50,546 bases of DNA, from contig NZ_JAAGMD010000657.1 of NCBI RefSeq assembly GCF_010548465.1, positions 1 to 50,546 on the forward strand, given 5' to 3'. A program made the position numbers and the translations under genes. The DNA comes from Streptomyces sp. SID14436. GTDB taxonomy: Bacteria > Actinomycetota > Actinomycetes > Streptomycetales > Streptomycetaceae. Of the stretch, positions 23,197 through 30,728 are shown one piece after another. Every line of letters starts with the position of its first letter. The first letter of the stretch is position 1. Under the pieces are notes generated by a model, which was given only the letters and a program-made list of their open reading frames with translations, was not told the origin of the DNA and ran no database searches.

Positions 23197-24564
23197 ATGG
23201 ACAGTGTGCCCCCGCCGTCGAGGGAAATGACCAGGCGGTCATTCGTCGCGCGGAGCGCGCTGTTGCCCTTCGTCTGGGCTTCGTTGTCCGGGTGCTCATC
23301 CGGGGACGGGAAAGACGGCAAGGGCCGTGTGGCGCATCGCTGCCCTTCCTGGCCGGTCTCTCCCCTGTCCCCCGGTACGCCGCTGTGGCCGGTTCGCTTC
23401 AAGGGCTATGGCGCGTCTCTTTCCCTGTCCGGTCGCTGGCTGGCAGGGGGAGGAAAGGACCAGAAACTCTGGCTCCGGGACGCCCGCACCGGACGCCTCG
23501 TCTGGGACCGAGCGGCGGAGCGCTCGGCCACCCCGGGCGACGGCGCCGAGCATCAGGACAACCCACAGGTGCTCGCGGTGAAGGGGCGGGTGCTGGCCGG
23601 CGGGGGTGACGGATATCTGGCGGACCAGGCGGTGGCACTCTGCGCGGCCGACGGGAAGGTGTTGTGGCGGCGCGACATTCCCGGAGGGCAGTCGATGGAG
23701 ATCGCCGTGTCCGGAGATGTTGTGGGGATCATCGCCCAGCATGACGTCTTCGGCTTGTCGCTGCGCACGGGAGAGGTTCTCTGGAGGCTTGTGGTGTCGC
23801 AAGCCGCGGGGCTCGTCTCACACGGCCGGATGTTTCTCTTCACCTGCAGGGACGTGGAATCGCCGTACGGCGCCATGGGCGTGGACCGTGAGAGCGGCGA
23901 CGTCGTGTGGGACGAGAGAGTGGCGGACAGCAACTACGTCGACATCAAAGTGGCCGACGGTCTTGCTCACCTGCTCGCCACGCGCGTCGTCGAGGAGGCC
24001 CAGGACGACGGCACCATCGTCTTCGCCACTGTCCCTGGGGAAGTGCGCAGCATCGATGCCGAGACGGGGAAGGTCGCCTGGAACCGAAGCATGCCGCTCT
24101 CGGGCGACTGGCTCATCGGCGGAGGTTGTGTCTTCGTTCAGACCAACGACCGGCTTTTCGCTCTTCTGCGCGATACGGGGGAAACGGCGTGGTCGATGCC
24201 TATTCCCTCCGATACGAATGTGCAGCTGGCTTTTCACGAGGGTTCTCTCTTCGCGAGCCGTTCCGGCTTCGCCGACGAAAAGGGATTCCTGATCGCCCTG
24301 GATCCAGCAACGGGCAAGGAACGGTGGCGGCTGGACGACTCGGATTTCTCCCCGGTGATTCCGGGGCCTCCTGGAATGCTTCTGGCCAACCCGGACGGAG
24401 GAACCGTCTCCGCTCTGGAGACCACGGCAGGGGATGTCATCTGGTCCTCACGTTTCAAGGGCCCCGTCCAGGCCGTCACCGATGAACTTGTCTACTGTCA
24501 CGACGGTGAGGAAATCTCGGTGTACGACGTCACCAGCGGTGATCCGTATTACGGCCAGGGTTGA
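23197..24564 (+). CDS. Tat-exported PQQ-like beta-propeller lipoprotein (second copy)
   Basis: 455 residues from ATG 23197, with GGAG about 12 bases upstream; ATG 23227 is a possible shorter start. The signal is twin-arginine (EMTRRSFVARS) with lipobox LSGC. Propeller blades are marked by LWLRDARTGRLVWD, ALCAADGKVLWRRD, GLSLRTGEVLWRL, GVDRESGDVVWDE, SIDAETGKVAWNR, ALLRDTGETAW and ALDPATGKERWRL. It is divergent from the HTH-ATPase regulator across 143 bp and is followed by a gene for a Pro-rich membrane protein 60 bp later. Base composition is slightly more A/T-rich than neighbours. A BamB-like scaffold or sensing role is more likely than an enzyme, since no catalytic residues are evident. Confidence 0.85.
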   Translation: MDSVPPPSREMTRRSFVARSALLPFVWASLSGCSSGDGKDGKGRVAHRCPSWPVSPLSPGTPLWPVRFKGYGASLSLSGRWLAGGGKDQKLWLRDARTGRLVWDRAAERSATPGDGAEHQDNPQVLAVKGRVLAGGGDGYLADQAVALCAADGKVLWRRDIPGGQSMEIAVSGDVVGIIAQHDVFGLSLRTGEVLWRLVVSQAAGLVSHGRMFLFTCRDVESPYGAMGVDRESGDVVWDERVADSNYVDIKVADGLAHLLATRVVEEAQDDGTIVFATVPGEVRSIDAETGKVAWNRSMPLSGDWLIGGGCVFVQTNDRLFALLRDTGETAWSMPIPSDTNVQLAFHEGSLFASRSGFADEKGFLIALDPATGKERWRLDDSDFSPVIPGPPGMLLANPDGGTVSALETTAGDVIWSSRFKGPVQAVTDELVYCHDGEEISVYDVTSGDPYYGQG

Positions 24565-24597
24565 TTCACGTCATCACGGCCAGGGTTGATACACGTT
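24551..24597 (+). repeat. 25-bp tandem duplication spanning a stop codon
   Basis: Copies begin at 24551 and 24576 and share ACGGCCAGGGTTGAT.CACGT. The first copy contains the last codons and the TGA of the propeller lipoprotein gene, so the second copy is a non-coding echo of the gene end, probably from strand slippage. Confidence 0.85.
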
Positions 24598-24624
24598 GTT
24601 CCGACCGGCAGAAAGGGTCAGTCC

Positions 24625-25596
24625 ATGCCTCCGCGGCACGGTGCCAGTCCTCCACCACCTCCACGGCCGGGAGCAGGCACTCCACCACCTCCACGGCCGG
24701 GAGCAGGCACTCCACCGGCGCCCTCACCGGGTGCTTCTCCCCCGCCGGCGACGCCACCTCCTCCCCGTCCCGCATCGGATCCCCCCTCACAGCCTCCGCC
24801 GGATCCGTCACGCGTTGCGTCGCACGAGTCCTGGCGCACTCCCAGCATGTTCGTGGCGTGTGCGGCACTGCTCGTCAGTGTCATCGCCTTGATTCCGGCG
24901 TGGAGTTCGGCCGTCAGTGGCGAGAGCCAGGCGAAGACAGGAGAGAAGGAGGCCGAACGGAGGGGGTCGCTCGAAGTCACCGCAGTCAGCGCGCGCTTCA
25001 ACGACCGGCTCAAGGGCGTGGAGAGAGCCGCTGACTCCGAAAAGGAAGTGGACGGACTCATCGGCCCCCAGGTCGACATCGCCGTCCGTAACCGGGGCAG
25101 CGGGTCGGCGATCATCACCAAGATGATCGCCAGCGTTTCCGTTTCCGAGAACCTGACCTCCTGTGCGGGTACCGGCGGAGAGCTGGACATCGCCGCACGC
25201 TACGACATCCCGATTCCCACTTCACGGAAGCCACCGTTCACCGTGACCACCACGGACGACGTGTTCTTCGACGTGAAGTCGGGAGAGAACGACCGTCTTT
25301 CCGTGGCGGTCGGCCCGGAGATGCGAGAGGCGGGCATGTCTCCGTGGGTGGGGGTCGTGACCCTGCAGTTCCACGACGCGGACGGGACCGATCTCAGCAT
25401 CGGGCCTCTCGCTCTGGTCAGCCCCGGTCAGGACGAGCACTTCCACCCCGTGGGCATGACATGGAAAATCGCGCCTCAATACGCGAGCTGCATGGACGAC
25501 AACGCCCGCCGGGTCCAGGACATCATGGAGATCCCCCACATCACCCCGTCGAAGGAGTTCGCCGCACTGCACCGGGCGTTGCGCCCGTTCCGGTGA
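24625..25596 (+). CDS. Single-pass membrane protein with proline-rich N-terminus
   Basis: 323 residues from ATG 24625 (GAAAGGG upstream). The first 65 residues are Pro/Gly/Ala-rich and include two exact copies of PPPPRPGAGT coded by a perfect 30-bp DNA repeat at 24651-24710. A membrane segment follows (MFVACAALLVSVIALIPAW, about 76-94), then an ectodomain with mixed strands (LEVTAVSARF, QVDIAVRNRGSGSAIITKM, WVGVVTLQFHDADG) that resembles conserved extracytoplasmic beta-sandwich domains. Two cysteines (TSCAG and ASCMD) could pair outside. The function is unknown. It probably shares a transcript with the propeller lipoprotein gene ahead of it. Confidence 0.75.
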   Translation: MPPRHGASPPPPPRPGAGTPPPPRPGAGTPPAPSPGASPPPATPPPPRPASDPPSQPPPDPSRVASHESWRTPSMFVACAALLVSVIALIPAWSSAVSGESQAKTGEKEAERRGSLEVTAVSARFNDRLKGVERAADSEKEVDGLIGPQVDIAVRNRGSGSAIITKMIASVSVSENLTSCAGTGGELDIAARYDIPIPTSRKPPFTVTTTDDVFFDVKSGENDRLSVAVGPEMREAGMSPWVGVVTLQFHDADGTDLSIGPLALVSPGQDEHFHPVGMTWKIAPQYASCMDDNARRVQDIMEIPHITPSKEFAALHRALRPFR

Positions 25597-25670
25597 GGTC
25601 GAGTCTCCGTCAGGGCGGTGTCGCCGTTACCGCCGCGGTCGCTGTCGCTGCGACATGCCGGTCTCCGGCC

Positions 25671-26108
25671 CTACTCGTGACCGTTGTCCACGAAGGGCCA
25701 GCCGATGACGCTGTCGGCTTCGACCCCGCGCAGGATGGCTCCGTCGAACCGTGCCCCGGTGACCTCGGTCAGTCCGAGGGGCGGCGTGCCGGTGTTCACG
25801 CTTCCCCATACGGTGCCGGTCAGATCGGTGTCGCGCAGGTCGGCGCCCCGCAGATCGCAGCCGGCCAGCCGGGCCCCGCGGAGGGAAGCCCCGCGCAGGT
25901 CCGCGCCACTGAGGTCGCAGAGCTTGAACGAGCACCCGTCCAGCGTGGCGTGCCGCAGATCGGAGCCGGTGAACGAGCAGCGCGTGAACCACAGCTGTGA
26001 CGTGCGGACGGAAGCAAGGTTGCGACCGGTGAAGTCCTCACGCTCCACGGTCGCGTGGCGACGAAGCGCGGCAAGTCGTTGTCTCGTGGTCGTCGGCGAC
26101 GCGGTCAT
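25671..26108 (-). CDS. Pentapeptide-repeat protein
   Basis: 145 residues. The A(D/N)Lxx pentad is clear through the middle: FTGSDLRHATLDGCSFKLC, DLSGADLRGASLRGARL, AGCDLRGADLRDTDLTGTV, and a last set near VTGARFDGAILRGVEADSV. About twelve repeats would build a short right-handed quadrilateral helix. Some family members protect DNA gyrase by mimicking DNA, others are scaffolds; this one has no diagnostic feature for either. The start at ATG 26108 has a weak binding site and an upstream in-frame extension exists. It is divergent from the aminoglycoside phosphotransferase-like gene across 172 bp. Confidence 0.82.
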   Translation of the reverse strand: MTASPTTTRQRLAALRRHATVEREDFTGRNLASVRTSQLWFTRCSFTGSDLRHATLDGCSFKLCDLSGADLRGASLRGARLAGCDLRGADLRDTDLTGTVWGSVNTGTPPLGLTEVTGARFDGAILRGVEADSVIGWPFVDNGHE

Positions 26109-26280
26109 GTGCACCAGGGTGCCAGTCGAACCGCCTCCCGGACACGGGATCGACGAGGAGGCGACGAGGAGGCCGACGAGGGCGACACGCGGCAAAAACC
26201 GATCGACAGGCCGCTGCCCCGCCCGGTGTGATGGTGTGTGACCGTCCGCCGTACCGAGCGGGCCGACCACAGGAGCCGCC

Positions 26281-27180
26281 GTGGGCACCGCGGACGTCGC
26301 GGACACGCTTCCCCTCATCGACGCGGGGCTGGTCAGGCGCCTGGTCGACGCCCAGTTCCCGCAGTGGGCCACGCTGCCGCTGGACCGGCTCGACCCGGCC
26401 GGCGCCGATCACGTGATCTACCGTCTGGGCGAGGAACTGACCGTCCGGCTGCCGCGTCACGCCGGGGCGATCGGGCAGGCGCGCAAGGAGTATCACTGGC
26501 TGCCCCGGCTCGCCCCGCACCTGCCCCTGACGGTCCCGGTGCCGGTGGCGGTGGGCGAGCCCGGCTGCGGCTATCCGTGGCCGTGGGCGGTGTCGCGGTG
26601 GCTGGACGGGGAGGTGGCCACCGTCGATACGCTGGCCGGGTCGGCGACGGCGGCCGTCGCACTGGCGCGGTTCCTGACCGCCCTGCAGCGGTTCACGCCC
26701 GTGGACCTGCACGCCGCGCCCCTCCCGGACGACCTCACCGGCCGGCCGTTGTCCGAGCGGGACGACGCGACGCGGGCGGCGATCGACCGGCTCGACGGGA
26801 TCTTCGACGGCTCGGCGATGACCGCGCTGTGGGACGCGGCACTCGACGCCCCAGGCTGGGACCGCCCCCCGGTCTGGTTCCACGGCGACTTCCACACCGG
26901 CAATCTGCTGACCCGCGAGGGGCGCCTCAGTGCCGTCATCGACTTCGGCGGCCTCGGTGTCGGTGACCCGGCCTGCGACCTGATGATCGCCTTCACTCTG
27001 CTGACGCCCGGCACCCGGGCCGTGTTCCGCGACGAGTTGGGCGTCGACGACGCGACCTGGCTGCGGGGCCGCGGCTGGGCCCTCGCCACCGGCCTGAACG
27101 CCTACTCCTCCTACGCCGCCGTCAATCCGGTCATCGCCGCCCAGACCACGCGGCAGATCACCGCGGCCCTCGCCGGCTGA
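26281..27180 (+). CDS. Aminoglycoside phosphotransferase (APH) family kinase
   Basis: 299 residues, GTG start with AGGAG nine bases ahead. The kinase fold is marked by VPVPVAVGEPGCGYPWPWAV (hinge region), the catalytic loop FHGDFHTGNLL with Asp203 (HGDFHTGN at 201-208), and the metal-binding DFGGLGVGDPACDL (Asp221). Family members phosphorylate small hydroxylated molecules: aminoglycosides, macrolides, homoserine, choline and others. Nothing in the context singles out an antibiotic, so calling it a resistance gene would be premature. It lies between a pentapeptide-repeat gene and a convergent esterase gene. Confidence 0.87.
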   Translation: MGTADVADTLPLIDAGLVRRLVDAQFPQWATLPLDRLDPAGADHVIYRLGEELTVRLPRHAGAIGQARKEYHWLPRLAPHLPLTVPVPVAVGEPGCGYPWPWAVSRWLDGEVATVDTLAGSATAAVALARFLTALQRFTPVDLHAAPLPDDLTGRPLSERDDATRAAIDRLDGIFDGSAMTALWDAALDAPGWDRPPVWFHGDFHTGNLLTREGRLSAVIDFGGLGVGDPACDLMIAFTLLTPGTRAVFRDELGVDDATWLRGRGWALATGLNAYSSYAAVNPVIAAQTTRQITAALAG

Positions 27181-27220
27181 GCGCGCACGCGGAGAGGGCG
27201 GCCGATCCCGGACCGTCGTC

Positions 27221-28282
27221 TCAGTCGCGCAGGCCGAGGGCGCCGAGCAGCATCGGGAGCGAGGCGTGCAGTTCCCGTTCCCAGTAGGGCCAGGCGTGGG
27301 TGCCCGGGCCGTAGAAGTGGGTCGTCAGGTGCTTGGCGCCCACCCGCCTCAACTCGGCTGCCAGCGCGTGGTTCTGCCGTTCGAAGTCGGCCTCGAGGGC
27401 GCTCGTGCTGCCCGGCACGTCCAGGGGTCCGGCGGTGCCGTCGCCGCACGACAGGTACACGGGCAGGGACTTCAGGCGCTCGGCGAGGTGGAAGGGGTCG
27501 TGGGCCTGCCAGACGGGGCGTTGGGCGACCCGGTCGCCCCAGACACGGAGCGGGTCGTTGCCCTGGCCGGCGAAGAAGCCCAGGATGCGGTCGGTCGACT
27601 CGTCGTCGAGCAGCGGGTGGGCTGAACCGGAGTAGGCGGCGGCCGCCTTGAACATCCCGGGGTGCCTGGCTGCGTAGAGCAGGGCGCCCTGGCCACCCAT
27701 CGACAGGCCGGCGACGACGCGGTTCCGGCTCGCGCCCCAGTCGTGTTCCAGGAGGTGCCGGAGCTCCACGGTGTGGAAGGTCTCCCAGGCGGGGTCGCCT
27801 CCCCGCCCGTGGTTCCACCAGTCGCTGTACCAGCCGTTCCAGCCCGCCTCCGGCATGACGACGAGGACGTCTCGGAGGCTGTCGGTCTCCGCGACGTCGG
27901 TCATGGCGGTCCACGAGGTGTAGTCGCCGCAACAGCCGTGGAGGAGCCACAGGGTGGGCCAGTGCCGGCGCCGGTCGTGCGGGTTCCAGCCGTCGGGGGT
28001 GAGCAGGCGGACCTCGACCGTCCGGCCGCCCAGGGCCGTTGAGCGCACCGACAGGTCCACCTGCCGGTCCGCGACGCGCGTGACGGCCACGACTTCGGCG
28101 CCCCGCGGGTCCGGGGTGCGGGAGGTGTCGGCCGCCGCCCTTCCGCGATCCGGGTCTGCGGACGGAGCCGACGGCCCGGCGAGAGCGGGGGAGGTCGGTG
28201 CCAGGGTGAGGAGGAGGGCGGCCAGGATCAGCAGGACGCGGGGTCGGCGTCGGGGCGGCGGGACGGTGGTGGCCGTGGGCAC
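27221..28282 (-). CDS. Secreted esterase of the antigen-85/esterase-D-like family
   Basis: 353 residues with a signal peptide (PRRRPRVLLILAALLLTLAP, cleavage after about SPALA). The alpha/beta-hydrolase core shows LWLLHGCCGDYTSW (oxyanion region, about 112-124), the nucleophile elbow GLSMGGQGAL with Ser194, DVLVVMPEAGWNGWYSDWW between them, and the catalytic His329 in GPGTHAWPYW. Relatives include mycolyltransferases, acylhydrolases and feruloyl or tributyrin esterases; Streptomyces has no mycolates, so ester hydrolysis or acyl transfer on another substrate is expected. It converges on the APH-family gene with 40 bp between stops and lies downstream of the phosphodiester glycosidase gene on the same strand. 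Confidence 0.87.
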   Translation of the reverse strand: MPTATTVPPPRRRPRVLLILAALLLTLAPTSPALAGPSAPSADPDRGRAAADTSRTPDPRGAEVVAVTRVADRQVDLSVRSTALGGRTVEVRLLTPDGWNPHDRRRHWPTLWLLHGCCGDYTSWTAMTDVAETDSLRDVLVVMPEAGWNGWYSDWWNHGRGGDPAWETFHTVELRHLLEHDWGASRNRVVAGLSMGGQGALLYAARHPGMFKAAAAYSGSAHPLLDDESTDRILGFFAGQGNDPLRVWGDRVAQRPVWQAHDPFHLAERLKSLPVYLSCGDGTAGPLDVPGSTSALEADFERQNHALAAELRRVGAKHLTTHFYGPGTHAWPYWERELHASLPMLLGALGLRD

Positions 28283-28345
28283 GGCAGCTCCCTCGAGGGT
28301 CGGTTTCGACAGGGAGCCCGCGTGTGCCCGTGGACCCCCCTCCGG

Positions 28346-29995
28346 TCAGCGCCTGCCGGGCAGGATCAACAAGGCGTCACCCACGGGACGTTCACCGGCG
28401 GCGTCGGACGGGTCGTTGAGGACGTCACCGTCGACCACCAGGGTGGTGGAGCCGCCGCCGTCGAGGTTGACCGCGTCGCGGAGCCCGAGCGCCCGGGCGA
28501 CGGCGGCGCTCTCCGGGATGCTGAGCCCCAGGGATTCGGTGCTGCGGCCGTCGGCGGTGACGAGTACGGTGCGGCCCGCCGCGTCCACTCCGGCCAGCGT
28601 GCGGGGATTCCGCTTGTGCACCCAGCCGTAGTAGAAGCTCGGATCGTCCGGGCGCACCATGCCGTCCGTGGCGGGGGTGACGTGGAGCCGTCCGTCGCGG
28701 ACCAGTTCGGGTCCGCCGTTCAGGATGTCGGTCCCGGGTGAGGGTTGGACGCGGCGGCCGTGACGGTCAGTCAGAAATACTCTGACGCGCAGACGTTCGC
28801 CGACGTGCGCCACCCGTGCCAGTTCTTCGGCGCGCAGGCCGATCGCCTGGACCGAACTGCCGCCGGCGGGCAGGGGACCTCCGCGCGGGGAGCGCACCTC
28901 GACGACCCGGTCGTGGGCGTCCAGGACGGCTTCGCTGCCTTCGCCCCGCGGTGTGCTCCGCCCGTACTCGGGGGTGAAGGCGACGACTTCGTCGGCGCTG
29001 GTGCAGGTCACGTCGTGCAGGGGTGCGGAGGTCGGCTGGTCGCCGGGGCTGCCTCCGCAGTTCCTGATCAGGCCGGGCACGCGGTTGATGCCGTTCAGGG
29101 TGAGTGCCGCTCCCCGGACTCCGGTCACCTGTCCCCGCCAGCTGAGGCGCGTGATCTCCGTCCGGCGGCCGTCGTCCCGGACGACCACTCCGGGGCGACC
29201 CTGCACGGGTTCGCTCAGCAGCCGTCCCCCGTACACGCCGACGCCCGCCGGATCTCCGGGGGCTCCCGCTCGCGGGTCGAGGACGAAGAAGCCCGCGTTG
29301 ACGGCCGCCACGGCGCCGGCCGCATCGGCCAGCGCGCTGGTGGTCTCGCGGTTCTCCAGGTCCGGGCCGTAGGACGCCCGCAGGCTGCCCCGGAAACGGC
29401 GCGGGTCGATGGTGAGTACGTCGATGTGCCACGGTCCGCGGTCCGTGGCCGCGCCGTCCCAGCCGGTGTGGACGGCGGACCCGGCGTGTCCGGCCGCCAC
29501 CAGACGGGCTCGCTCCGCCGCCGCCTCGGCCTGCGTGGCGAACGATCCGACACGGACCCGCCAACCGAGCGTCCCACCGGCGTAGTCGGCGACCTTCGCC
29601 GTGGTCACCTTCTCGACCCGGGCCCGGAACCCGTCCGCGTCCAGCTCGGCGGCCGTTTCCTCGGCGCTCGCCCGGTCCTTCAGCGCCGTGGGCGGCGCGT
29701 CGGGATCGGGGGACATGTCACCACCGGGGATGGACACCTCGACGGTCCAGCGCGGGGCATCGTCCTCACCGCCGCGCACGATCCGGGTGAGGGTGACGCC
29801 GGGCTGCAGGGTGCGGGTGGTCCGGGTCTCCTTCAGGCCCGGCGGGCCGAGGGGCAGGCCCCGCGCGGAGTCCGCCGCTGCCTGCGCCTGCCGCCCGGGC
29901 TGCGGCTCAGGGGGCTCCGCCGCCTGGGCGGGTGCCACACCGAACGTCACGAGGACGCCGAGTACAGCGCCCGCACCGCACACTCTCTTCCGCAC
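28346..29995 (-). CDS. Secreted phosphodiester glycosidase (NAGPA family) with N-terminal SPOR-like region
   Basis: 549 residues from GTG 29995. A signal peptide (GAGAVLGVLVTFGVAPAQA) is followed by a spacer, a SPOR-like region at about 100-180 (GWRVRVGSFATQAEAAAERA) and a phosphodiester glycosidase domain marked by AAVNAGFFVLDP, RNPRTLAGVDAAGRTVLV, GLSIPESAAVARALG and NLDGGGSTTLVV. NAGPA-family enzymes release GlcNAc or other sugars from phosphodiester linkages, such as those in wall polymers. SPOR domains bind glycan strands stripped of stem peptides, so the fusion may direct the enzyme to peptidoglycan. It could process wall teichoic-type polymers; direct evidence is lacking. The binding site before GTG is weak. 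Confidence 0.88.
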   Translation of the reverse strand: MRKRVCGAGAVLGVLVTFGVAPAQAAEPPEPQPGRQAQAAADSARGLPLGPPGLKETRTTRTLQPGVTLTRIVRGGEDDAPRWTVEVSIPGGDMSPDPDAPPTALKDRASAEETAAELDADGFRARVEKVTTAKVADYAGGTLGWRVRVGSFATQAEAAAERARLVAAGHAGSAVHTGWDGAATDRGPWHIDVLTIDPRRFRGSLRASYGPDLENRETTSALADAAGAVAAVNAGFFVLDPRAGAPGDPAGVGVYGGRLLSEPVQGRPGVVVRDDGRRTEITRLSWRGQVTGVRGAALTLNGINRVPGLIRNCGGSPGDQPTSAPLHDVTCTSADEVVAFTPEYGRSTPRGEGSEAVLDAHDRVVEVRSPRGGPLPAGGSSVQAIGLRAEELARVAHVGERLRVRVFLTDRHGRRVQPSPGTDILNGGPELVRDGRLHVTPATDGMVRPDDPSFYYGWVHKRNPRTLAGVDAAGRTVLVTADGRSTESLGLSIPESAAVARALGLRDAVNLDGGGSTTLVVDGDVLNDPSDAAGERPVGDALLILPGRR

Positions 29996-30124
29996 TCTGC
30001 ACCGCCCGTGTGGAGGGGATGGACGTGAAGGTGTGACAGGAGTTCCTCGGAACGCCCTTCCCGTTGTGGGACGCGACCATGCATGCCCGCTAACGTGCGA
30101 TCCCCCGTGCGGTGCTCTCCCTTC

Positions 30125-30478
30125 CTACTTGGCCAGGCGGACCTTCTCGTGATCGAGGAGCGCGGTGTGGGTCGCCGCCGTGATGATCAGCAAGGTCAGC
30201 AGGAAGCCGGGCACCGAGTTCCCGTCGTCGTCGGTCGGGCTGACCACCAGGCCGAGGGAGAACACGGTGATCTCCGCGATGACGTATGCGGCCGCCAGCC
30301 AGACCTTCACCACCCCCTTCACGGAAGCGACGACGAACGGCACCGCCAGGGCCAGGCCGAGGGTGACGATCGGGACGAGCGTCCAGACCACTTTGGCGAA
30401 GGTGGACGCGAACATCCGTGGCCGGGGCGGCACGAGCGGCGCGTGGAGGTACGGGTTCGGGGCGGGGTTCGGTGCCAT
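30125..30478 (-). CDS. Small membrane protein, 117 residues
   Basis: ATG 30478 follows GAGGAGCG. The protein has a Pro-rich N-terminus (MAPNPAPNPYLHAPLVPPRP), then hydrophobic segments VVWTLVPIVTLGLALAVPFV, VWLAAAYVIAEITVFSLGLV and GFLLTLLIITAATHTALL, separated by a short acidic loop (SPTDDDGNSVPG). The order suggests three to four membrane passes. I do not recognise a named family; similar short proteins with proline-rich starts are common in Streptomyces near secretion or signalling genes. It stands upstream of the phosphodiester glycosidase gene on the same strand, 129 bp away. Confidence 0.75.
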   Translation of the reverse strand: MAPNPAPNPYLHAPLVPPRPRMFASTFAKVVWTLVPIVTLGLALAVPFVVASVKGVVKVWLAAAYVIAEITVFSLGLVVSPTDDDGNSVPGFLLTLLIITAATHTALLDHEKVRLAK

Positions 30479-30660
30479 CGCTCCTCAAGCGGTTCATGTG
30501 ACCAAGGGACGTTGTGGTCGTCATGAAGGCCACCGGGCTCCATGACACCCGCCGGTCAGGAGAGTTGCCAGGGCGCATCGGGGTGAGAGGGGTTACGTGG
30601 TGCGCGGCGGGCGCCGTCGGCCCGACCGGTCCGCTGCTATGCCGGTGCGGAACGGCTGGG

Positions 30661-30698
30661 GCGTGCCTGCGAGACCGGGAGGTGTCCCGCAGGCACGC
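30661..30698 (-). terminator. Hairpin terminator after the PASTA-like gene
   Basis: GCGTGCCTGCG (30661-30671) pairs perfectly with CGCAGGCACGC (30688-30698), about 30 bases past the stop of the leftward gene. The 16-base loop itself contains a short GGGA/TCCC pairing. Confidence 0.75.
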
Positions 30699-30728
30699 CC
30701 CCGGAGGTCACCGCGAGCCGCCCGGATG

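Noticed and set aside
26281..27180. Aminoglycoside resistance determinant
   Set aside because: The APH fold is used for many non-antibiotic substrates; no context supports antibiotic modification.
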